Below are positions 1 through 6,831 of a DNA stretch of 24,088 nt, one piece after another (within the stretch, counting starts at the first letter, position 1; the number at the start of each line of letters is the position of its first letter). Origin of the DNA: JAFGED01 sp964551295. GTDB taxonomy: Bacteria; Chloroflexota; Anaerolineae; B4-G1. A program made the position numbers and the translations under genes. Where the stretch lies: NCBI GenBank assembly GCA_964551295.1, contig CAZKDJ010000047.1, positions 1-24,088 of the forward strand, read 5' to 3'. The notes under the pieces were generated by a model. That model ran no database searches. It worked only from the letters and a program-made list of their open reading frames with translations, and was not told the origin of the DNA.

Positions 1-183
1 GCCCAGCCGCCCGACGGCCTTGTCCTCCGCCGACTGGCGCACGACGCAGGTGTTGAGCACGACCACGTCAGCTTCTTCGGCGCGCTCCGCAGGCGCATAG
101 CCCAACCGCTCCAATGCTGAGGCCAGCCGTCGCGAGTCGGCTTCGTTCATCTGACAGCCAATAGTAGAGAGGTAGTATTTCAC
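1..183 (-). CDS. miaB: tRNA methylthiotransferase, MiaB-type, N-terminal part (partial)
   Basis: Only the first 61 codons are inside the window; the gene runs off the left edge. The translation begins VKYYLSTIGCQMNEADSRRL and continues with EEADVVVLNTCVVRQSAEDK. This is the start of the UPF0004 domain of radical-SAM methylthiotransferases, with the first two cluster-binding cysteines visible in GCQMN and NTC. The family adds a methylthio group to a modified base, for MiaB the i6A37 of tRNAs reading UNN codons. The GTG at 181-183 is chosen because it directly precedes the conserved first strand; the internal ATG would remove GCQ. No strong Shine-Dalgarno is visible. It lies 32 bp downstream of the antitoxin on the same strand. 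MiaB versus a sister subfamily (RimO, MtaB) cannot be settled from this piece, though the NTCVVRQSAEDK stretch fits MiaB best. Confidence 0.85.
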   Translation of the reverse strand, partial: MKYYLSTIGCQMNEADSRRLASALERLGYAPAERAEEADVVVLNTCVVRQSAEDKAVGRLG

Positions 184-215
184 AGAGGCTTCACGATCGA
201 GAGGGAGGGAGAGGT

Positions 216-482
216 TCAGGCATGCCGAAGGGTCAAGTGCTCCTGTAACCAGAGGTTAATCAGGCTCTCTGCACTGACACCACGAGCGTGTGCCTCTTGG
301 CGCAGGCGTTCCAAGAGATCGGGATCCACGGCCACGTAATGCCGCCGAGTTTGAACATCCACATCAAACTCCACCGGGTAAGTCTCACCCTCAAAGTCTG
401 TCGCGTCATGGCTGTCCCAGAAGTCGCCGATTTCTCGCAACGTGCGTGCTTTTGAAATAGATGTCAATTTATCGTCTTCCAT
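216..482 (-). CDS. CopG-family antitoxin of a BrnT-like toxin-antitoxin pair
   Basis: This 88-aa protein matches in layout the short CopG antitoxins (PF12441 type) that pair with BrnT toxins. The acidic middle part FWDSHDATDFEGE followed by PVEFDV is the family hallmark. It is followed by a ribbon-helix-helix-like C-terminus with LLERLRQEAHARGVSAESLI. In such pairs the antitoxin binds DNA through the ribbon-helix-helix, represses its own operon and neutralises the toxin. Its ATG lies 14 nt inside the 3' end of the toxin remnant, so the two were translationally coupled, toxin first. This antitoxin frame is intact while the toxin frame is broken, so it may persist as an orphan repressor. Two CATTC repeats exactly 10 bp apart (770-774 and 780-784) overlap the operon promoter and could be its operator; that is inference. 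Confidence 0.8.
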   Translation of the reverse strand: MEDDKLTSISKARTLREIGDFWDSHDATDFEGETYPVEFDVDVQTRRHYVAVDPDLLERLRQEAHARGVSAESLINLWLQEHLTLRHA

Positions 483-754
483 ACGCTCTACGCTCCCGCT
501 CAGTCATCGGACGAGCGCTGACAATCAACGCTTCTCCACCTTGCTTGTGGATAAAAAACACGGATAAATATCGTCCAACTCCGGTCTGCCCGAAAGCCGC
601 GTATACATCTTCCCCTGCTCTGTTTCCACGTTCCATAAATCGAAAGTATGGCTCGTTAAAAAAGACCTGCTCCGCCTCTTCTGGCGTCACCCCCGTGCTT
701 GCGCAGGATTTTGTCTTCAAACTCCTCGAGCCAGATGAATCCCGTGATTTTCAT
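469..754 (-). pseudogene. BrnT-like toxin, frameshifted in a 5-G run
   Basis: Starting from the ATG at 752-754, the frame reads MKITGFIWLEEFEDKILRKH and then loses the family sequence. The next frame supplies VTPEEAEQVFFNEPYFRF and ends in SARPMTERERRAYGRR. This is the usual BrnT (PF04365) order: N-terminal strand, KHGV.PEEAE, then the ISAR..T.RERR.Y tail. Dropping one G from the five-G run (690-694 on the plus strand) gives KHGVTPEEAE and one continuous 94-aa frame. BrnT toxins are ribonucleases of the RelE-like fold that block translation. A GAGGG ribosome site sits just upstream of the ATG. As read, the N-terminal frame stops after 32 codons, so no full toxin is made. An alternative TTG start in the second frame would give 83 aa without the first strands. 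The indel could be real decay, phase variation or a sequencing error. Confidence 0.75.
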
Positions 755-770
755 GGTACCCTCTACCTAC

Positions 771-798
771 ATTCTACAGCATTCCAATCAGGCGTCAA
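771..798 (-). promoter_or_regulatory. Sigma70-type promoter of the toxin-antitoxin operon
   Basis: On the minus strand TTGACG (793-798) and TAGAAT (771-776) are separated by 16 bp, about 17 bp upstream of the toxin ATG. Two direct CATTC repeats on the plus strand (770-774 and 780-784), one helical turn apart, overlap the -10 region and spacer. They would suit a ribbon-helix-helix autorepressor, which is inference. Confidence 0.6.
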
Positions 799-801
799 GA
801 G

Positions 802-830
802 TTGAAAACATGCGCGCCATGGTGTACAAT
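802..830 (+). promoter_or_regulatory. Sigma70-type promoter of the modification operon
   Basis: TTGAAA (802-807), a 17-bp spacer and TACAAT (825-830) predict a start near 837. That start would leave almost no leader before the GTG at 842, so it supports translation from the ATG at 875. The -35 box lies only 3 bp from the -35 box of the divergent toxin-antitoxin promoter. Confidence 0.6.
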
Positions 831-874
831 ACCGCTACCGTGTGATTCGTCAACACATTCAGGAGCAGAAACGT

Positions 875-2929
875 ATGCCCTTTGACCAGTTCACCAACCC
901 CTTCCAAGACCCCACCCAAGTGGAGGAGAAATACCGCCGACACCCCAACCTGGCCAAGCTCTTCAAGACCGACGGCAGCTACGTCCGCCCGGCCGAGGAC
1001 CCGGTGACGCTGTGGGTCATCGACGTGCTGCACCGGGAGTACAACGTGCCGCTGGAGGCGATGGAGCTCGAGCTGGCGGTGGATGCCTCCGAGGGCACGC
1101 ACCGGCAGGGCCGGCGCTGGCTGGGGTATGCGGACATGGTGATCTACGACGACCGCTACATCGACGCGGGCGGCGGCCTGGACGTGGCCTTTATCGCCGT
1201 GGAGGCGATGGAGCCGGGCAAAAAGTTCGAGGGCACCGAGCCGGAGGGTTGGATGGATCACCTCCAGCGCCTCAACGCCTATTGCAGCAACTCGCCCTCC
1301 ATCCGCTACGCCGTGCTCACCAGCGGCGAGCACACGGCCCTCTACCGCCGCGACCTGGAGTACCCGCGCCAGTTGGAGCCCATCGGCCGGTTGCCCCGCT
1401 ACGAGAGCGCCCGCGAGGCCGCCGAGCGCAGCGCCTACGTCGTGGTGCTCAACCCTAGCGAGCCGGACGGCGTCGAAACCGGCCTGCAGCCCCTGAGCCG
1501 CGACAAGTTTCGCGAGGTGCTGGGCGACACCCGCTCCGGCTGCCACGCCATCCTGCGGGATAACGAGGGCCTCCAGCCCCAGGAGGCGGTGGACGCCATG
1601 GTCAAGTTCCTGTTCGCCAAGTGGTACGACGAGCAGGCGACGATAGACCTGGTCAAGAAAACGGGGGAGAAACGGGCCTACGTCTTTAGCGTGACAAACG
1701 ACACCGATCCCGAGCGGCTGATGGTGCAGGTGCGCGCCACCTTCGAAAAGGCCAAGCAGTGGGAGCGGGAGACGCTGGCGGTCAAGTTCGGGGAGGACCT
1801 GGGGGTGCGGCTGGCCTTTGGCGAGGCGGACGTGCTGCAGTTCAAGCCCCACACCACCCGCGAGATCGCGCAGCGCTTGCAGCCGTGGAGCCTGCGCCGC
1901 TCCACCGCCGACGTCAAGGGGGGCGTGTTCGAGGACTTCCTGGGTAAGACCTTCCGCGACGACCTGGGGCAGTATTTCACCCCCACGCCGGTGATCAACC
2001 TGATGGTGGGCATCCTGCAGCCCACGGCGGACGATTCCATCGGCGACCCGGCCTGCGGCTCGGCCCGCATGCTGACCCACGCGCTGGAGTACGTGCGGCA
2101 ACGGGAGTACGAGGCAGCGGCGGCGGCCAACGGGGATGGAATCGACCCCGAGGAGCCGACGGAACGCTTCGTCGAATTTCGCGACAACCACCTCTTTGGG
2201 GCCGAGATCTCGCGCAACGTGATGCACGTGGCGCGGGTGAACACGCTGATGAACGGCGCCCAGTACGCCGACCTGAAGGTGCTGGACAGCTTGGCCCGCC
2301 TGGCCAGCATCACCGGGGGGGTCGCCGAGGGGTTGCCGCAGCGCCCCGGCTTTTACCCCGGCGGCCTGACCATGATCCTGACCAACCCGCCCTTTGGCTC
2401 CAAGGTGACCAGCAAGCGGGTGCTGGAGGATTTCGCCGCCCGCGGCGGGGTGACGCGCAGGAATGGCAAGGTGGTGCGCAGCATCCCCCAGGAGGTGGCC
2501 TTTGTCAACCGCTGCCTGGAGTTCCTGGCGCCAAAGGGGAGGCTGGGTATCGTGCTGCCCGACGGCGTGCTGGCCAACAGCTCCATGCAGTACGTGCGCG
2601 ATTGGATCCTGCGCCGGGCGCGGCTCAAGGCGGTGGTCAGCCTGCCGCAGGAGACCTTTGCCCCCTACGGGGCGGGGGTCAAGACCAGCGTGGTGTTCCT
2701 GGAAAAGCGGGAGCGGCCGCTGGCCGCCGAGGGGCAGCAGCTCGCGCTGGGGCAGGAGGTGGCCGAGGAGGTAGAGGAGGAGAAGGATTATCCGGTCTAT
2801 ATGGCGCGCATCGACGATATTGGGCACGACGCGACGGGACGGCTCAACGTATCCGAGGAAGACGCGCCGTTTCCGCCGGACGTGGCTGAATCGGTCGCCG
2901 AGTTCACGAGGAAGCTGGGATGGAGCTAA
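875..2929 (+). CDS. hsdM: Adenine-specific DNA methyltransferase subunit with N-terminal HsdR-like domain
   Basis: This 684-aa protein carries an N-terminal domain (roughly residues 40-170) resembling the nuclease-fold N-terminus of type I HsdR, followed by an HsdM-type N6-adenine methyltransferase (roughly 310-620). SAM motif I reads DPACGSARML from residue 391 and catalytic motif IV reads NPPFGSK from residue 504. In the N-domain, ADMVIYDD (D87) and FIAVEAMEPGKKF (E110) line up with the D...ExK nuclease motif, but the lysine position is Met112, so cleavage by this domain is doubtful. Motif I also departs from the usual GSGG/GTGG. The ATG at 875 has AGGAG nine bases upstream; the GTG at 842 lacks a ribosome site. 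The gene overlaps hsdS by 10 nt. The combined subunit plus separate S subunit recalls BcgI-like type IIB enzymes as well as type I systems. Confidence 0.85.
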   Translation: MPFDQFTNPFQDPTQVEEKYRRHPNLAKLFKTDGSYVRPAEDPVTLWVIDVLHREYNVPLEAMELELAVDASEGTHRQGRRWLGYADMVIYDDRYIDAGGGLDVAFIAVEAMEPGKKFEGTEPEGWMDHLQRLNAYCSNSPSIRYAVLTSGEHTALYRRDLEYPRQLEPIGRLPRYESAREAAERSAYVVVLNPSEPDGVETGLQPLSRDKFREVLGDTRSGCHAILRDNEGLQPQEAVDAMVKFLFAKWYDEQATIDLVKKTGEKRAYVFSVTNDTDPERLMVQVRATFEKAKQWERETLAVKFGEDLGVRLAFGEADVLQFKPHTTREIAQRLQPWSLRRSTADVKGGVFEDFLGKTFRDDLGQYFTPTPVINLMVGILQPTADDSIGDPACGSARMLTHALEYVRQREYEAAAAANGDGIDPEEPTERFVEFRDNHLFGAEISRNVMHVARVNTLMNGAQYADLKVLDSLARLASITGGVAEGLPQRPGFYPGGLTMILTNPPFGSKVTSKRVLEDFAARGGVTRRNGKVVRSIPQEVAFVNRCLEFLAPKGRLGIVLPDGVLANSSMQYVRDWILRRARLKAVVSLPQETFAPYGAGVKTSVVFLEKRERPLAAEGQQLALGQEVAEEVEEEKDYPVYMARIDDIGHDATGRLNVSEEDAPFPPDVAESVAEFTRKLGWS

Positions 2930-4287
2930 CCACACAGCAAACAGACGAAAAAAGCTTTCTCATCAACCGCAGCGAGCTAACGACGCTCAAGCTCTTTGTC
3001 GAGTTCTATCTTCCCAAGTATCAGGCCCTTCTCCACAAACTGCGCAGCGGTCCCTATCCACTGAAACCTCTGGCCAAGTTGAGCCCGCGCATGTTTGACG
3101 GCCCCTTTGGGAGCAATCGAACCGTCGATATGTACCGGGATCACGGCATCCCCTACATCCGTGTCAAGGACGTTTTGCCCGAGGGAATAATCACGGATGG
3201 CCTGACCTACATCTCTGAGGAAAAGCACGAGAAGCTCGGGCGAAGCCGCGTGGTACCCGGCAACGTGCTGATGACCATCGCCGGCAGGCTCGGAACGGCA
3301 GCCGTGTTCCCCAAACACTTGAAAGAAGGCAACATCACCGGCCACATCGTGGGCATAGAACTTCCAAAGGGCGCGAATCCGCACTACGTCGCCACGTTCA
3401 TCAACTCCTGCTTCGGGGAATTCCAGGTCGAGCGATGGGGACACCGGACGACGAGGCCGGAGCTGAACCTGGGTGAGGTGGGGCGAATCGAGGTTCCCCT
3501 TCCCCCCCGCCCCGTGCAGGACCGCATCGCAGGGGTGATGCAGGCGGCCTACGCTGCCCGGCGGGAGATGTTGGCGCAGGCGGAGGAGTTGCTGGGTGGA
3601 ATTGACGAGTATGTACTCAAAGAACTCGGAATAGATTTTTTAGAACTAGAAAGCCACCGCATAGCACTAAAACCCATTAACTCCATTGCAGGGGGACGCT
3701 TTGATTTCGAGGCTGTGGTAACCGTGCCGGAAATTCACTTTGACGATATCCAACCAACCTTGTTGCGGCAAGTCGTGCAACGAATTAACGATCGCATAAC
3801 TCCTGCTGCCGACTCGCCTGACGAAGACGTGAATTATATCGGGCTAGGCAATATTGCCGCAAACACAGGAGAATTGGCCGAATTTGCGCCAGTCAAGGGC
3901 TCATCCATCCTGAGCTCGTCGCCAACCTTCAAGCGTGGTGACATTCTGTTTGGACGCATGCGGCCCTATCTGAACAAAGTATGGATCGCCGAATTTGACG
4001 GAAGTTGTTCTGGTGAAGCACTCGTATTCCGACCGGATACAAAGAGAGTCGCCGCCCGATTCCTCCATGCATTGCTGTTGAGCCGAATCACCCTCTATCA
4101 AGTCGTTCCACTCCAAACCGGCACATCGCTTCCTCGGGTTTCAGCCTCAGATGTGCTAAGCGTCAAACTGCCAATCCCAAAGGACCTGGGAAAACAAACC
4201 GGAATCGGGGAAGAAGTCCAGCGCCGCCGCGCCGAGGCCAAGGCCCGCGTGGAGCGCATGATCCTAGGAGAGAAGGAGGCCGCGTGA
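2920..4287 (+). CDS. hsdS: DNA sequence-specificity subunit (HsdS-like)
   Basis: This 455-aa protein has the two-TRD layout of type I S subunits. TRD1 covers roughly residues 45-195 and contains the typical MFDGPFGSNR, GIPYIRVKDV and VPGNVLMTIAG stretches. The central conserved helix (about 198-238) includes PPRPVQDRIAGVMQAAYAARREML. TRD2 covers roughly 250-425 with FKRGDILFGRMRPYLNKVW and LPRVSASDVLSVKLPIP. It ends in a charged C-terminal helix, VQRRRAEAKARVERM. The subunit directs the methyltransferase to a bipartite target. Its ATG lies within the end of hsdM and follows GAGG at 2908-2911, so it is probably translationally coupled. The TRDs, especially TRD2, are visibly richer in A and T than the central and C-terminal helices, as expected if TRDs have been exchanged by recombination. 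The target sequence cannot be predicted from here. Confidence 0.88.
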   Translation: MELTTQQTDEKSFLINRSELTTLKLFVEFYLPKYQALLHKLRSGPYPLKPLAKLSPRMFDGPFGSNRTVDMYRDHGIPYIRVKDVLPEGIITDGLTYISEEKHEKLGRSRVVPGNVLMTIAGRLGTAAVFPKHLKEGNITGHIVGIELPKGANPHYVATFINSCFGEFQVERWGHRTTRPELNLGEVGRIEVPLPPRPVQDRIAGVMQAAYAARREMLAQAEELLGGIDEYVLKELGIDFLELESHRIALKPINSIAGGRFDFEAVVTVPEIHFDDIQPTLLRQVVQRINDRITPAADSPDEDVNYIGLGNIAANTGELAEFAPVKGSSILSSSPTFKRGDILFGRMRPYLNKVWIAEFDGSCSGEALVFRPDTKRVAARFLHALLLSRITLYQVVPLQTGTSLPRVSASDVLSVKLPIPKDLGKQTGIGEEVQRRRAEAKARVERMILGEKEAA

Positions 4288-4766
4288 AACGCAGCAGCAA
4301 ATACCATCCACTGTACGCCCACCTGCGCGAAGGTGACGAGGACACGCTCACCTTGACCTTTGCCCAGGTCGAGGCGCTGATGGGGGTTCCCCTGCCCGCT
4401 TCGGCCCGCGCGCGGCGCGGCTGGTGGAGCAACCGCGCCGCCGGCTCCCCCCAGTCCGCCGCCTGGACGGAGGCCGGGTACCGCGTGGAGGACGTGGACC
4501 TGGCAAGGGATCGGGTCACCTTCCGCAAGCCCGGCCTGTACGAGGTGCGGCGCGACGGGGACACGGTGCTGTGGGACGGCGACCTGGTCAAGGCGCTGCG
4601 GCGCCACTTGAACCTGAGCCAGGCCGAGCTGGCGGAGGAGCTGGGCGTGCGCCAGCAGACCATCAGCGAGTGGGAGACGGGCGCCTACGAGCCGCGGCGG
4701 GCGATGTGCAAGTACCTTTCGCGGGTGGCCGAGGATGCCGGGTTCACCTACGGGGAGAATGCATAG
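4284..4766 (+). CDS. DUF7662 / XRE-family helix-turn-helix protein
   Basis: This 160-aa protein has two parts. The N-terminal part (about 4-80) has the pattern KYHPLYAHL, LTFAQVEALMGVPLPASAR, RRGWWSN, AW.EAGYRV, matching proteins annotated as DUF7662. The C-terminal part (about 101-150) is a classical XRE helix-turn-helix: LVKALRRHLNLSQAELAEEL then GVRQQTISEWETGAYEPRR. Its GTG start overlaps the hsdS stop by 4 nt (GTGA), so it belongs to the modification operon as third gene. The position suggests a controller-like regulator of the methylase genes, or a partner that recognises DNA for them; this is inference. The gene is GC-rich like hsdM and unlike the hsdS TRD segments. The role of DUF7662 is not known to me. 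Confidence 0.8.
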   Translation: MKRSSKYHPLYAHLREGDEDTLTLTFAQVEALMGVPLPASARARRGWWSNRAAGSPQSAAWTEAGYRVEDVDLARDRVTFRKPGLYEVRRDGDTVLWDGDLVKALRRHLNLSQAELAEELGVRQQTISEWETGAYEPRRAMCKYLSRVAEDAGFTYGENA

Positions 4767-4784
4767 ACCTGCGGATCCAACTCC

Positions 4785-4813
4785 TTGACAAACCACTCTT
4801 TATCGTGTATAAT
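4785..4813 (+). promoter_or_regulatory. Perfect-consensus sigma70 promoter
   Basis: TTGACA (4785-4790), exactly 17 bp, then TATAAT (4808-4813), 19 bp after the end of the XRE gene. An AAGGAGG ribosome site (4857-4863) and an ATG at 4874 follow. A full match in both hexamers with ideal spacing is rare and suggests a strong promoter held down by a repressor. Confidence 0.8.
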
Positions 4814-4848
4814 GTTTACGAAATACACGCTATAGGATGGACGTGTAT
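4804..4848. promoter_or_regulatory. Candidate operator: three CGTGTAT half-sites
   Basis: CGTGTAT at 4804-4810 overlaps the -10 box. Its exact inverse ATACACG lies at 4823-4829 and a third, direct copy CGTGTAT at 4842-4848, in the 5' leader. Half-site starts are 19 bp apart in both steps. Binding here would cover the -10 region and the transcription start. The nearby XRE protein is one candidate binder, but nothing in the sequence proves it. Confidence 0.5.
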
Positions 4849-4873
4849 AGACGCGCAAGGAGGGAGTGTCAAG

Positions 4874-5314
4874 ATGGGGGACCACACCAACAGCGCCAGG
4901 GCGCTTTTTATCTCTCGCGATGGCGGCATCTACCCCGACGATCTGATCTGCTCGGGCGTGCTCCCCGCCGAACTGGGCGGCAGGCCCTGCCCCTACGCCC
5001 AAGCGGGCCGCATGCCCGAGCCGGTACCTCTCTCCCCCGATGATCCGGCCTATACCGTCGATAAAGGCCAACCCGGCGACCTGTGCCCCCCTTGCGCCAA
5101 GCAGCAACTGGCCCACCTGGGCCACTGGCTGCGGAACGGTGCGCGGATCCCCAAAGAACTGCTCCCGCTGCGGCTGTTCAAGTGCCGCCAGTGGTTCTGG
5201 CTGGTGGTGCCCGGTCTACACGACGCCGAGCCGACCAAGCTCTATCCAGACGGCCCAGTCCATAGAGCTGAGCGCCGGAACAGCGCGCCCGAGGAGAACG
5301 ATCACCGAAACTAG
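4874..5314 (+). CDS. Hypothetical Cys-containing protein
   Basis: I do not recognise this 146-aa protein. The start at 4874 is set by AAGGAGG ten bases upstream and by the strong promoter; the open frame extends further upstream only as a shadow of the XRE gene. It begins MGDHTNSARALFISRDGGIY. Five cysteines are present at 26, 39, 71, 74 and 104. The C71-P-P-C74 pair is followed by histidines at 81 and 84, so a small metal site is possible. There is no signal peptide or membrane segment. Pro and Gly are frequent and the C-terminal 20 residues are charged and probably disordered. Its stop overlaps the stop of the convergent membrane protein gene at a shared CTAG (5311-5314), so there is no room for a separate terminator. 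It could be cargo of the modification locus or an unrelated gene. Confidence 0.65.
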   Translation: MGDHTNSARALFISRDGGIYPDDLICSGVLPAELGGRPCPYAQAGRMPEPVPLSPDDPAYTVDKGQPGDLCPPCAKQQLAHLGHWLRNGARIPKELLPLRLFKCRQWFWLVVPGLHDAEPTKLYPDGPVHRAERRNSAPEENDHRN

Positions 5315-6831
5315 AGCCCGTAAAGCTGGCTGAGCACCCCGTGCAGCCGCTCCGGCGAGGAGCCGAATTGCAGGGCGCGGTCCATGTCGATCCACAGCTC
5401 CAACCCGTCCTCAAAGCGCAGCACCACAGTGTAATGCGTCGTTTCCACAGACACGGCGACGCCCTCGTGGCGCGCGCTGACGGTCCTGTGGACCGGGTCC
5501 AGATAGACGCTCTTCAACTCGCCCGCCTCCCGCGTCCGCCAGCCCTGGAAGGGGAATCGGAAGCGAATCTCTTCTTCTGTAAACACGAGCGCGCTCGGCT
5601 GCTTCAGCTTGAACGATCCGACGATAAAGAGCGCCATCGCCGGGACGAACACCAGGCTCACGATAGAGAACAAGATGATCGTACTTCTGACGACCTCGGG
5701 GGCAAGAGGCAGTCCGTACCCCTTCAGAAGCGCGTCCCAAGCGGGCAGCAGGCCAATGCCCAGATACAGCGCCATAGACATCACGAGGGCGGAAATGGCG
5801 AACACCCACGCGCTTTTTGTCACAGTCAGCTTGTATGGAAAACGTGGAGGTTCGGCATGGCGCTGCGCATCCCTCCTTTGGCGGATGATCTGGTACAGCC
5901 GGGGAAAATTCTCCACCGAGCGGGGAATACGCAGGCGCTTGCCACGCCCTCTCAGCACCAGGTCCGGCGGCAGCGCAAACGCGAAATCCTTGACCGCCAG
6001 AATTTCCTTGTACCGCATGCGCCGCTCCCACCCCAGGCGGCGCAGCGAAACGGCATCTTGTGTCAGCACGACGTGACCGCTGTTGTGTTGCAGCATGCAG
6101 AGGGCGAAAATCAGGATCGGCGAGAGAACGAGGGGCACGCCAAACCCCATCGCCGGTGTGACGCCCGTGTTGGCCCCATTCAACGCAGAGAGCATGAGGA
6201 ACAGCATCGTCGGTACAAGCAGCACCAACACCATCATTATAGGTCCGTGTGCCATGGGAGGAATCGCAAAGACGGAGCCTTCCTCCGCGCTCCTCCGGCG
6301 GCGGCGGTCTTCGAGACGGGCCAACCAGCGGTTGATTAGGTAACCTACTCCCGAAGCCAGCACGACAATGCCAATCGTGATGAACGGCGAGAGGTCGCCG
6401 ATGTCAATCCTCTTGAACTCGATCCGAGGGGGAAAAGGCGGCACCGGCCCGCCGTTGAGGGCCCAGATCCAACTGCCGATGCCTCCTGCCAGTATCGGGA
6501 GCCCGAAACAGATGCACAGACCGCGGGTCAGCCAGCCGTTGGGTAGGTTGCCGAAATAGCCAAAGATGCCGAAAAGCGTCAGGTATAGCCCCGCGATCAC
6601 CGCCAGCAGGCCACCGAAAATCAGCAACTGGCCGGTGACCATAGCGGCGATGCCGATGACGGGGCACGCGATCAAAAAAGCGATAGCGACGCGGTTCTCG
6701 ATCTTGACTCGACGAACAGAAGCCAGGGCATAGCGTCGAGCTTCATCCGAAGGAAGCTCATACCCGCACTGAGGGCAGGAGCGGTCCTTCCTGGTTGGTT
6801 TATAGATGTGATTGCACTTGCGGCACCTCAT
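5311..6831 (-). CDS. Zinc-ribbon polytopic membrane protein with PH-like segments
   Basis: I cannot name this 506-aa protein. The N-terminus is a zinc ribbon with C3, C6, C19 and C22 (CRKC and CPQCGYELP). About eight hydrophobic segments follow in two groups. Six lie roughly between residues 46 and 265, including VAIAFLIACPVIGIAAMV and ITIGIVVLASGVGYLI. Two lie around 355-420, including VFAISALVMSMALYLGIGL. Between the groups, and again at the C-terminus, are soluble stretches of alternating strands with a closing helix (HVVLTQDAVSLRRLGWERR and SALVFTEEEIRFRFPFQGW). These look like bacterial PH-type domains. The start is the ATG at 6829-6831, which overlaps the stop of the RmlD-like gene by 4 nt (ATGA). 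A longer frame upstream only mirrors that gene. It is the last gene of the long minus-strand unit. A sensor or membrane scaffold role is a guess. Confidence 0.75.
   Translation of the reverse strand: MRCRKCNHIYKPTRKDRSCPQCGYELPSDEARRYALASVRRVKIENRVAIAFLIACPVIGIAAMVTGQLLIFGGLLAVIAGLYLTLFGIFGYFGNLPNGWLTRGLCICFGLPILAGGIGSWIWALNGGPVPPFPPRIEFKRIDIGDLSPFITIGIVVLASGVGYLINRWLARLEDRRRRRSAEEGSVFAIPPMAHGPIMMVLVLLVPTMLFLMLSALNGANTGVTPAMGFGVPLVLSPILIFALCMLQHNSGHVVLTQDAVSLRRLGWERRMRYKEILAVKDFAFALPPDLVLRGRGKRLRIPRSVENFPRLYQIIRQRRDAQRHAEPPRFPYKLTVTKSAWVFAISALVMSMALYLGIGLLPAWDALLKGYGLPLAPEVVRSTIILFSIVSLVFVPAMALFIVGSFKLKQPSALVFTEEEIRFRFPFQGWRTREAGELKSVYLDPVHRTVSARHEGVAVSVETTHYTVVLRFEDGLELWIDMDRALQFGSSPERLHGVLSQLYGL

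Noticed and set aside
788..2935. Long open frame (715 codons) on the minus strand opposite hsdM
   Set aside because: It is the antisense shadow of a GC-rich gene. The plus-strand frame has clear methylase motifs and a promoter and ribosome site; the minus frame is rich in His, Leu, Gln and Arg and has no recognisable domain.
5341..6339. 332-codon plus-strand frame opposite the zinc-ribbon membrane protein
   Set aside because: Low-complexity, polar, Arg/His/Gln-rich translation typical of an antisense frame; the minus-strand frame has a zinc ribbon and membrane segments and is coupled to its neighbour.
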